Below are positions 1 to 5,892 of a stretch of DNA of 9,061 nucleotides, in pieces. The stretch spans positions 1 through 9,061 of the forward strand of contig JAGHCL010000184.1 in assembly GCA_021160485.1 (NCBI GenBank), in the 5' to 3' direction. The notes below the pieces were generated by a model. The model was given only the letters and a program-made list of their open reading frames with translations, was not told the DNA's origin and made no database searches. The DNA comes from Candidatus Desulfofervidaceae bacterium (GTDB lineage Bacteria; Desulfobacterota; Desulfofervidia; Desulfofervidales; Desulfofervidaceae). A program made the translations under genes and the position numbers. Each line of letters starts with the position of its first letter. Positions within the stretch are counted from its first letter, which is position 1.

Positions 1-1
1 A

Positions 2-352
2 AATTGGATAGAGGAAAGGGGTAAAAAACTCTTTGCGTCTGAAAAGTTAATGAACCTAGGAGAAAAGGGACTAATTCACTCTAATATTCCTAACGAGCAA
101 GAGTTTAAAGTAATAGAAATGGGTTCAAACAGACATCTAGGAGAGATAACCGCTCCAGCCAGTCCAGGAAGTTGCTTTGTTTTAGGAGGAAAGATATGGG
201 AAATTGTTAGGGTAAGAAAACAAACCCTTACAGTGCGTTTAGTTACAGGTGTCCTTACTATTAGCTCCTTCCGTTGCCGGTTTAGCCGGGGAGCGTTCAC
301 TCATCTTTTACCTCCACATTTGACAAACCCCCAAAAATTTCCTAATAATTAG
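2..352 (+). CDS. C-terminal fragment of a probable Lhr-like DEAD/DEAH-box helicase (5' end outside window)
   Basis: The frame is open from base 2 to the TAG at 350-352, with no stop before an internal ATG at 50, so this is most likely the tail of a longer gene starting upstream of the window. What can be read is a stretch with GSNRHLGEI followed some 14 residues later by CFVLGGKIWEIVRV and a run of alternating hydrophobic residues (LTVRLV). That pattern, a short 'G..iG.i' motif and then 'f.LGG+.WeI..i', is the one I associate with the C-terminal accessory domain of Lhr-type ATP-dependent helicases. The end (GAFTHLLPP) also resembles family C-termini. None of the helicase motifs (Walker A, DExH) lies inside the window, so the identification rests on this domain alone. 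The following DUF123 gene begins 3 bp downstream, so the two are probably co-transcribed. It could also be an independent ~100-residue protein starting at 50, but no convincing Shine-Dalgarno precedes that ATG. Confidence 0.5.
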   Translation, partial: NWIEERGKKLFASEKLMNLGEKGLIHSNIPNEQEFKVIEMGSNRHLGEITAPASPGSCFVLGGKIWEIVRVRKQTLTVRLVTGVLTISSFRCRFSRGAFTHLLPPHLTNPQKFPNN

Positions 353-355
353 CTC

Positions 356-790
356 ATGCAAATACCCACTCAAAAGGGGGTTTATGCCCTAATCATTGAA
401 ATATCTCAAAAGAACTTTATTACAGTAGGCAAATTAGGAGGGTTTTTGTTTGAACCAGGATTTTATGCCTACATTGGCTCGGCTCAGAGGGGATTGCGCA
501 TCCGATTTAAACGACATTTAAATAAGGAAAAGAAAAAACAGTGGCATATTGACTACTTACTGGATAAGGCCTTCCCTTATGCAGGTATTTTTTCTATTAC
601 TGCTGATAGGATTGAATGTCAGGTAGCCCAAAGGCTTGCTACACGACTCCCTTTTACTCCTGGTTTTGGGGTAAGCGATTGTAATTGTGAGAGCCATCTC
701 TTTTACCATCCTCAAAAAGACATCCTCCAAAAAGAAGTTATCAATGCCTTTTGTCCTTATCTCTGTTCGGTTATATTGTTTTCCAAGTAA
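356..790 (+). CDS. DUF123 / Uri-superfamily GIY-YIG nuclease-fold protein
   Basis: A complete 144-residue protein matching the small DUF123 (COG1833) branch of the GIY-YIG fold. In order: GVY at residues 8-10; GKLGGF with the YAYIG signature at 37-41 followed by GSA; an arginine/histidine-rich helix with R48, R50, R53 and H54; the characteristic WHIDYLL at 63-69; a candidate catalytic/metal-binding Glu (E87, next to C88); and the family's C-terminal block GFGVSDCNCESHLF at about 103-116, with C109 and C111. The family is predicted to be a DNA endonuclease, but its in vivo substrate is not established, so nuclease activity is inferred from fold and motifs. The ATG at 356 is 3 bp after the preceding stop and in the same frame. 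No good Shine-Dalgarno is seen, which suggests translational coupling to the upstream gene. It converges with the minus-strand thiazole synthase gene. Confidence 0.85.
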   Translation: MQIPTQKGVYALIIEISQKNFITVGKLGGFLFEPGFYAYIGSAQRGLRIRFKRHLNKEKKKQWHIDYLLDKAFPYAGIFSITADRIECQVAQRLATRLPFTPGFGVSDCNCESHLFYHPQKDILQKEVINAFCPYLCSVILFSK

Positions 791-802
791 CCAAGATAGT
801 TA

Positions 803-912
803 GGACGCAGATTCTCGCAGATGCTTTCTTACTTAATAGCCAGTAACTTGTGGCTAGTAATTAATAAATCCCTAAAGCTATCCACCACTTACCGCATTTC
901 TCATCTGCGTCC
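803..912. repeat. Perfect 10-bp inverted repeat flanking a ~90-bp structured spacer
   Basis: Between two convergent genes, GGACGCAGAT (803-812) is repeated as its exact reverse complement ATCTGCGTCC at 903-912. Inside lies a smaller hairpin, TAGCCA (837-842) and TGGCTA (851-856) around an 8-base loop. A further hairpin, TTGCAG/CTGCAA, lies outside at 958-973. CGCAGAT-type words also recur imperfectly (CGCAGATG at 816-823). A weak direct repeat ACCAAG occurs outside both arms (790-795 and 934-939). The element has no ORF of note. It could be a short non-autonomous repeat remnant or a bidirectional structured terminator; no T-tract follows either arm, so a classical intrinsic terminator is not supported. 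The rest of 791-999 shows nothing else. Confidence 0.45.
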
Positions 913-999
913 CCAAAAGGAAATTCCTAAATTACCAAGTTAATCAGGCTACAGCGTTTGCAGAGACCTGCAACAAATAATGCGTTTTTACGCTTCTAT

Positions 1000-1803
1000 C
1001 TACTCATCCACGCTTTTACCCTTTTCTCCCTTTAATCTTTCATGAATTAACTGGGCTACTTTTTCTCCAGAAAGCAGCATTCCTCCAAAAATAGGTCCCA
1101 TCCGATAGGAACCAAAGGTAGCATTGGCCGCCATACCCGTGACAAAAATACCTGGATATGCCTCTTTGGTATTTTCTATAGTTGTGGTTTCAGCTATTTC
1201 TACCCAAAGTGACTTTTCACCCTCTATCTTGCCACTAGGGGTTAATAACCTTTCTCCCATTTTGCGCTCTATGACCTTTATCACTTCTGTTGTGTGGCCA
1301 GTGGCATCTATCACATACCGGGCATGAACGACAAGGGGATCAACATGCAGTCCTGTCATTTCTACCGGTGACCAATTAATCACCAAACCACATACCCTCC
1401 CCTTTCTTACAACCACATCTTCCATAGAGATACAGTTAAACATCTTTACTCCAGCTTGGCAGGCCTTTGCACAAATAACAGTCGTTGCTTCTATAGCGTC
1501 TGCGGTAAAATATTCTTCATTATAAGGTAGAGACTTGACGCCAAAATCGTCCAAAATTCGCTTCCCTGCCTTTTGGACAACAATTTGATTGAACATCATG
1601 CCACCACCCCACATGCCGCCACCAATGCTCAACTTTCTTTCAAAGATAGCTACATTATATCCTTCCTTTGCCAGATAGTAAGAAGCCACCATTCCTGAAG
1701 GTCCGGCCCCAACAATGGCAACATCCAGATTTAAAGCAGATTTCAATTTTTCGGTGAAACGTTCAATAATTGCTTGTGTGATTTTTAACTCATCTAGAGC
1801 CAT
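1000..1803 (-). CDS. thi4: Thi4-type thiazole synthase, predicted sulfide-dependent (catalytic, His form)
   Basis: This 267-residue protein is full length for prokaryotic Thi4, which builds the ADP-thiazole precursor of thiamine from NAD, glycine and a sulfur donor. The N-terminal Rossmann fold shows VGAGPSG at 31-37 and an acidic FER at 54-56 ending the second strand. The glycine-rich [10 protein letters not shown] lies at 61-70, a second nucleotide-contact motif DATGH at 166-170, and the C-terminal [13 protein letters not shown] at 234-246. In yeast-type suicide Thi4 the sulfur comes from an active-site Cys in an 'SCMDP' context. The equivalent segment here reads GLHVDP, placing H153 at that position, as in methanogen enzymes reported to use free sulfide with iron. 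The alignment is from memory. The ATG at 1803 is preceded by a strong AAGGAGGAA site (1811-1819) lying inside the end of the upstream YcaO gene, 3 bp away. It is the last gene of the operon. Older annotations call such proteins ribulose-1,5-bisphosphate synthetase, which is less likely. Confidence 0.9.
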   Translation of the reverse strand: MALDELKITQAIIERFTEKLKSALNLDVAIVGAGPSGMVASYYLAKEGYNVAIFERKLSIGGGMWGGGMMFNQIVVQKAGKRILDDFGVKSLPYNEEYFTADAIEATTVICAKACQAGVKMFNCISMEDVVVRKGRVCGLVINWSPVEMTGLHVDPLVVHARYVIDATGHTTEVIKVIERKMGERLLTPSGKIEGEKSLWVEIAETTTIENTKEAYPGIFVTGMAANATFGSYRMGPIFGGMLLSGEKVAQLIHERLKGEKGKSVDE

Positions 1804-1806
1804 AAT

Positions 1807-3516
1807 TTATTCCTCCTTTAATCTTTCTAAATTAACCCGAGCGAATCCTAAAGAAGAATCAAGCTTCAAGGCCTTTTCATAAAAGAAAACCGCCTCCTCC
1901 TTCTTTCCCAATTTTTCTAAGTTAACAGCGATGTTAGCGTAGTCAATGGCTGAACTAGGGTCAAGGGTAATGGCCCTATGAAAGGCTTCTAAGGCATCTT
2001 CATATTTACTAAGATAATAATAGCATCTACCAAGCAGATTATACACCTCCTTATTTTCTGAACAGTATTCAAGACTTCGTTGCAGACATTCCACAGCCTT
2101 TTCATATTCCCCTATTTCTTTCCAACTATAACCTAAGTAAGATAGAATGATTGCTGCATCCTCCGGATGGGGTTGGAAGTTTAAGGCCCTTTCAAAAGCA
2201 GTAGTGGCGGCGTTAAATTGCCTCTGATTTAAATAGGCCATCCCCTGGTAAAAGTGAACCGCATAATGTTCTGGAAACACAGTAGCCAGACTCTGAAGCG
2301 CCCCTAATAACTGCTTGGGTGGATAAAGCTCTGTTATAACCCGACTTAGAAATAAAGGCAAACTGGTTCCTTTTGCTCTCTGCCAGAAACGGGCCCCAGG
2401 CACAAGGACATAAACTACAGGAATATCAAGCGAGTCATGGGTTAAGTCCAAAATAAGCACCTCATATCCTCTCGCCTCCAACGCATCAACTGCCCTCTCT
2501 ATCTCCATACGAATGTTCTCGTGTGAAATGTCTGGTAAATCTTTGATAGAAACCGTTTTCTCCTGTTGCACAACATAAGACACATCTTTCAGAGTTTGCG
2601 GTTTGGGTAAACCACTAGCTACATAGCCAGGTGTTTCCAAAAAATCGCCCGCTAATTGTGCTGTCTCAGTCAAGGCCCGAATTAGGGATTTGACCGGACT
2701 TGTCTGGGTGCCAGCCGTAAAGACAATCTCACTTCTGGGAAAAGTTGCTGGATCATATGCCAAAACCCCTACGGTAGGAATACCCATATCACAGGTAAAA
2801 TCTTTTAAATATACCTTTATTCCTGCCCGAGTAAATTTTTGTAAAAGCATCTGCGCAATTTCGTCCTGGACAGAACTGGGGTCTATGTCTGGAGTAACTC
2901 TCTGCTCCTGAGCAATTACAGCACACACATGCCGTTCTATCACTTCACATAAACCTTGAATAATAGCCTCCTCCAGCGTATTACCAGCAGCAGTGCCATT
3001 AAACTCATTAATGGCTACAAACCAATCAAAAGGCACCCACATTTCCTCATCCCGAGTAAGATTATATGCCTTGGCCCACCGAAAGGGTATTTGTTTTAAA
3101 AACAAGCTAGCTTTATTCAGGTTTTCCTCATCGTGCACGGATTTGGCAATGAGCTCCAGAGGAATGGGATTAACAATATATTCGTGGGTAGTAACTTTAA
3201 ACCGCTTTTGATTCTGTTTAAAGCTAAAATAGCTATATCTCTCTACTAACTCCATCAGGGCACTAGCCTTGGCCTGTTCCGGGGTGGCCCCTTTTCCCAT
3301 CTGCGTCTTTTTCCCTGTAATTTTCTGACCGTCTTCACCATAAAAGCTAAAAAATACAGGGATATCCAAACGTCCTTTATCAATCCTCTCTATCCTTTGC
3401 AATATCTTTAGATTAACCCGTTTCAGACGGTTTTCTACCTGAAGACAAGTAATATCTGGAGAAACTGCCTTATCCTGATCTAAGGTATACCTTTTAAATG
3501 TATCTTTAAGCTGCAT
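1807..3516 (-). CDS. YcaO-domain ATP-dependent enzyme with C-terminal TPR array
   Basis: A 569-residue protein in two parts. Residues ~20-400 form a YcaO domain with the three ATP/Mg-binding signatures of active family members: S85xxxE89xxE92-R, Q187xxxE191xxE194-R and R280xxxE284xxQ287, plus the AGTQTS loop at ~268-273. Residues ~418-560 are about four tetratricopeptide repeats, recognisable by their spaced G/Y/A and F..AL..P pattern (for example near 420-450, 454-486, 489-521 and 523-556). YcaO enzymes use ATP to activate a peptide backbone amide for cyclisation, amidine formation or, with a sulfide source, thioamide formation. E. coli YcaO, genetically linked to RimO, also carries extra C-terminal TPR-like sequence. 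No C-terminal PxPxP motif of azoline-forming members is present, and no TfuA, protease or precursor peptide gene is nearby. The start overlaps the ferredoxin gene by 11 bp, with only a weak purine-rich leader, implying coupled translation. Its location inside a homocysteine/thiazole sulfur operon points to a sulfur-insertion role, but the substrate is unknown. Confidence 0.88.
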   Translation of the reverse strand: MQLKDTFKRYTLDQDKAVSPDITCLQVENRLKRVNLKILQRIERIDKGRLDIPVFFSFYGEDGQKITGKKTQMGKGATPEQAKASALMELVERYSYFSFKQNQKRFKVTTHEYIVNPIPLELIAKSVHDEENLNKASLFLKQIPFRWAKAYNLTRDEEMWVPFDWFVAINEFNGTAAGNTLEEAIIQGLCEVIERHVCAVIAQEQRVTPDIDPSSVQDEIAQMLLQKFTRAGIKVYLKDFTCDMGIPTVGVLAYDPATFPRSEIVFTAGTQTSPVKSLIRALTETAQLAGDFLETPGYVASGLPKPQTLKDVSYVVQQEKTVSIKDLPDISHENIRMEIERAVDALEARGYEVLILDLTHDSLDIPVVYVLVPGARFWQRAKGTSLPLFLSRVITELYPPKQLLGALQSLATVFPEHYAVHFYQGMAYLNQRQFNAATTAFERALNFQPHPEDAAIILSYLGYSWKEIGEYEKAVECLQRSLEYCSENKEVYNLLGRCYYYLSKYEDALEAFHRAITLDPSSAIDYANIAVNLEKLGKKEEAVFFYEKALKLDSSLGFARVNLERLKEE

Positions 3517-3928
3517 TATTTTCTTCTACCAATTCTATAGCGCCATAAGCACATACAGAAAGGCAGTGCCTACAACCAATACATCTTTCCTGAATAAAGG
3601 AAATCCGCATTGTCTTCCTGTCTACCACAAAGCATTGGCCTGGACACCCAGGCACACAGGCCGTACAGTGAACACATCTATCTTCCCGCCACCGAATTCC
3701 TTCTACAACAGGCTTTACCGCTACATTCATACTAGCAAGATAAGCCATCGCTTTGGCCAGATTATCTTCTTTACCTCTTACTTCAATTGTCAAACGCCCC
3801 TTTTTCCCTGGTGTCACACTGGCCTTCAGAATGTTAATTACTAATCGGTAGTCATGGATTAAGTGATAGGTTACTGGCTCTTCTACTGCTTCAGGAGGGA
3901 AAACTAGGAGATATTTTTTCTTAATCAT
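3506..3928 (-). CDS. NIL-domain 2[4Fe-4S] ferredoxin of homocysteine biosynthesis
   Basis: A 140-residue protein with an N-terminal NIL-type ligand-binding domain (about residues 5-75, alternating strands and a helix around NLAKAMAYLAS) fused to a bacterial-type dicluster ferredoxin. The first cluster ligands are C85, C88, C91 and C95 (CxxCxxCxxxC, with one additional nearby cysteine C99). The second are C116, C119, C122 and C126, followed by the typical AYGAIE turn. Proteins of this architecture are the partner of DUF39 proteins. In Methanosarcina and in sulfate reducers the pair is required for making homocysteine from aspartate semialdehyde and sulfide, where the ferredoxin presumably supplies electrons. 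The ATG at 3928 overlaps the stop of the DUF39 gene by 8 bp and has an AGGAG site 6 nt upstream. The gene overlaps the YcaO gene by 11 bp, so the three proteins are likely made in fixed proportion. Confidence 0.9.
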   Translation of the reverse strand: MIKKKYLLVFPPEAVEEPVTYHLIHDYRLVINILKASVTPGKKGRLTIEVRGKEDNLAKAMAYLASMNVAVKPVVEGIRWREDRCVHCTACVPGCPGQCFVVDRKTMRISFIQERCIGCRHCLSVCAYGAIELVEENNAA

Positions 3929-5096
3929 ACCTTACTCCTAACTTATCTAAAGTCACTGCCGGCTGGGTCAGGGTAAATTTGCCTGATTTAATCCACTGTT
4001 TCAAAGTTTCTGCTACTTCTCTGGCCCGGGCATAACTAGATAACGTGCCTGTAGGCACTTTTTTCCCACCTATTTCCACTTCACCAGATTGAACCTCAGC
4101 ATAAGTTACTTCCTCCAATACTTCGTCTTTACCCTGAGGATAAGCCTCTCCATAATCTACCACTGGCATGATAATATCTTCATTGCTTACTAAGGTATAA
4201 GAAAGAATTTCCTCATTAAGTAAGGGAATGGGAATACCTATCCCTACAGCCAGACTTACCCCATAACCCCGTAAGGAAACCCCCCTAAGCCAGTAACTAT
4301 TCATCTGTTTCAAATTACCGATAAGGGCGATTGTGCCAGCAGGACGGGTGGGAACACCCCTATCGGTTCTAGGCACCTTGGGCTGGTGCTGCGTTCCATG
4401 CCACATTACATACCCAATACCACCTCCTAAAAAGATGCGGGTGCCAATACCAATTATCTTATAATACGGGTCGTTAAACAGTGGTGAAAGTTGGCCGGCA
4501 GTAGCATAGTTAGCATTACCCAGCTTGGGTAGCAAAACTCCCATATAGGTATAAACCACCTTTGAAGACAAATTTACGGCAACATTGTAATTCTGGTAAG
4601 CATTACGTGGATTTAACAAAATAGCATTATTTAAAGACTGCAGGTTAATGAACCCGGTAAATTCTGTCCTAGGATAACAATAGGTGCCATAGGCATAGGC
4701 TTCGACCTTTATATCTTTCCCAGCCACCAATTCTTCTATTACATGCCCGCCTCCGTATTTAAAACCACCCGGGTAAACTTTATTTCTAGGGTCGTCTTCA
4801 GGAAGGGCAGTAGCACCAAGATAAATATCTGCTGCAGCTAAACCGGAATAAGCGGGTACTCCATTAAGAGTAACCTCCCCTCCCCCGAATTTCATCCGTG
4901 GGCTAGGCTGCTTTAAATTTAACAAAACACCGGAGGAACACATCGGACTAAAAGTCCCGGTCGTAACCACATCTACTTCCTGCAAGGTTCGTTTCACACC
5001 CTTTTCTTTTACCACTTCCAAAATCTCCTCAGCCGTCACCACAATTGCCTTTCCCTTTTTTATCTTGGCGTTGATTTCTTCTATTGTTTTAACCAC
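3921..5096 (-). CDS. DUF39 (COG1900) homocysteine biosynthesis protein
   Basis: A 391-residue protein of the DUF39 family, cytosolic, with no signal peptide or membrane segment. The family catalyses or supports sulfide incorporation into aspartate semialdehyde to give homocysteine, bypassing activated homoserine esters. Recognisable blocks are TTGTFSPMCSSG at 45-56, MKFGGGEVTLNG at 68-79, YLGAT near 92, GGGHVIEELVAGK at 115-127, GTYCYPR at 137-143, LNPRNAYQNYNVAVN at 161-175 and GGGIGYVMWHGTQH near 224-237. Two conserved cysteines, C53 and C140, correspond in context to the pair implicated in sulfur handling in the Methanosarcina homologue (correspondence from memory). No CBS domains follow, unlike some archaeal forms. 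The start is a GTG at 5096, chosen because GGAGGAG lies 4 nt upstream and the first in-frame Met is too far inside. It is the first gene of the operon. The UPF0280 (COG2122) protein that sometimes accompanies this pair is not in the window. Confidence 0.93.
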   Translation of the reverse strand: MVKTIEEINAKIKKGKAIVVTAEEILEVVKEKGVKRTLQEVDVVTTGTFSPMCSSGVLLNLKQPSPRMKFGGGEVTLNGVPAYSGLAAADIYLGATALPEDDPRNKVYPGGFKYGGGHVIEELVAGKDIKVEAYAYGTYCYPRTEFTGFINLQSLNNAILLNPRNAYQNYNVAVNLSSKVVYTYMGVLLPKLGNANYATAGQLSPLFNDPYYKIIGIGTRIFLGGGIGYVMWHGTQHQPKVPRTDRGVPTRPAGTIALIGNLKQMNSYWLRGVSLRGYGVSLAVGIGIPIPLLNEEILSYTLVSNEDIIMPVVDYGEAYPQGKDEVLEEVTYAEVQSGEVEIGGKKVPTGTLSSYARAREVAETLKQWIKSGKFTLTQPAVTLDKLGVRYD

Positions 5097-5100
5097 AGCT

Positions 5101-5107
5101 CTCCTCC
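5101..5107 (-). promoter_or_regulatory. Shine-Dalgarno for the GTG start of the DUF39 gene
   Basis: On the minus strand GGAGGAG lies 4 bases before the GTG at 5096. It decides the non-ATG start of the first operon gene, since no ATG in frame is close. Confidence 0.75.
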
Positions 5108-5125
5108 GGCTTTAGAGATTTTATC

Positions 5126-5154
5126 TTTCTATAAGTGAAATTAGCTCTTGTCAA
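5126..5154 (-). promoter_or_regulatory. Sigma-70-like promoter of the sulfur operon
   Basis: Reading the minus strand, a consensus -35 TTGACA (5154-5149) is followed by 17 bp and a -10 TAGAAA (5131-5126). TATAGA, two bases earlier, is an alternative with 15 bp spacing. Transcription would start near 5119, giving a leader of only about 20 nt before the GTG at 5096. That leaves no room for a TPP, SAM or other riboswitch between promoter and gene, despite the thiamine and methionine roles of the operon. No T-rich attenuator is seen. Control by an upstream operator is possible but not identified. Confidence 0.6.
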
Positions 5155-5270
5155 GGGAGGAAAACAACCTTAAACACCTTCCAAAACCTTACTTCTGAAG
5201 TTTCTAATTTTGTTTATTTCTAAAAAATCTGCCTATTTTTCCACTTAGGAGAATCCTGGGACGGCAAATA

Positions 5271-5297
5271 TTGACATACTCCCTCTTTTCCTATAAA
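5271..5297 (+). promoter_or_regulatory. Promoter of gmhB, placed for a leaderless transcript
   Basis: TTGACA at 5271-5276, 15 bp, then TATAAA at 5292-5297. The -10 ends only 10 bp before the gmhB ATG at 5308, so transcription would begin at or within a few bases of the start codon. No Shine-Dalgarno-like purine run precedes the ATG. The 15-bp spacer is shorter than optimal, so strength is uncertain. Confidence 0.5.
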
Positions 5298-5307
5298 CCT
5301 CAAGACA

Positions 5308-5892
5308 ATGGGAAATCGGGCAGTATTTCTAGATAGGGACGGAACGGTCAACGAGGAAATGGGGTATATTAATCATCCAGACCGGTTTATTCTCCTTCCC
5401 CGGGTACCCGAAGCAATTAAGCTGCTTAAAAAATATGGCTTTAAGGTAATCCTGGTGACCAATCAGGCTGGGGCAGCTAGGGGTTATTTCCCGGCAAGTT
5501 TGATTGAAGAAATCCATCGACTTCTTCAAACGCAACTAAAGGCCCAAGGAACAGAGCTAGATGGAATTTATTACTGTCCGCACCATCCTCAGGCAGCCAT
5601 GCCTGCCTATCGTCAGAATTGCCCTTGTCGGAAGCCCAAACCCGGTCTGGTTTATAAAGCCCAGGCCGATTTTGACCTGGATTTAAATAAGTGTTATGTC
5701 GTAGGCGATAGATTTAAAGATATTGAGCTTGCCCACAACGTAGGAGCAAAAGGTATTTTGGTGTTAACAGGTTATGGTAAAGGAGAGTTGAAATATATTG
5801 CTCCCACCCATCCTTTGAAGCCTCATTTTGTTGCTTCCGATTTATACGAAGCGGCGGAGTGGATTGTCAAAGATGCGCATCTTAATGATTAA
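5308..5892 (+). CDS. gmhB: D-glycero-D-manno-heptose-1,7-bisphosphate 7-phosphatase
   Basis: A 194-residue HAD-superfamily phosphatase that removes the 7-phosphate from heptose bisphosphate on the way to ADP-heptose for the LPS inner core. HAD motif I is FLDRDGT, with nucleophile D9 and acid/base D11. Motif II is TNQ at 51-53, the conserved Lys of motif III is in CRKPKPG (K109), and motif IV is VGDRFKD at 132-138 with D134 and D138. The GmhB-specific zinc site is present as C90-P-H92 and C105-P-C107. Length is normal for the family. The ATG at 5308 directly precedes the VFLDRDGT strand as in other GmhBs, so the start is well fixed even though it lacks a Shine-Dalgarno site. It overlaps the next gene, a heptosyltransferase, by 20 bp. 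This supports a heptose rather than a histidinol-phosphate role; histidinol phosphatases of the HisB type are the main alternative. Confidence 0.92.
   Translation: MGNRAVFLDRDGTVNEEMGYINHPDRFILLPRVPEAIKLLKKYGFKVILVTNQAGAARGYFPASLIEEIHRLLQTQLKAQGTELDGIYYCPHHPQAAMPAYRQNCPCRKPKPGLVYKAQADFDLDLNKCYVVGDRFKDIELAHNVGAKGILVLTGYGKGELKYIAPTHPLKPHFVASDLYEAAEWIVKDAHLND

Noticed and set aside
238..320. Possible frameshift near the end of the helicase-like fragment
   Set aside because: The original frame ends in a plausible family-like GAFTHLLPP tail, and the alternative frame does not continue a recognisable domain.
350..355. In-frame stop between the helicase tail and the DUF123 gene as a readthrough or recoding site
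   Set aside because: Each side looks like a complete protein end or start, and there is no sign of a recoding element; ordinary adjacent genes explain it.
958..987. Intrinsic terminator of the sulfur operon (TTGCAG/CTGCAA and GCGT/ACGC hairpins)
   Set aside because: Stems are only 4-6 bp and no U-tract follows on the minus strand, so a terminator cannot be supported.
1124..3844. Several 60-90 residue plus-strand ORFs opposite the sulfur operon
   Set aside because: They lie antisense within well-recognised genes, lack ribosome sites and resemble no protein family.
5250..5280. Ten-codon minus-strand ORF (starting MSIFAVPG) as a YcaO precursor peptide
   Set aside because: It has no ribosome site, lies upstream of the operon promoter and contains no Cys and only one or two Ser/Thr as modifiable residues.
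5828..5872. A 15-residue N-terminal extension of the heptosyltransferase from an ATG at 5828
   Set aside because: It would overlap gmhB by 65 bp, and the family's first strand (MRILMIKLSSLGD) begins at the ATG at 5873.
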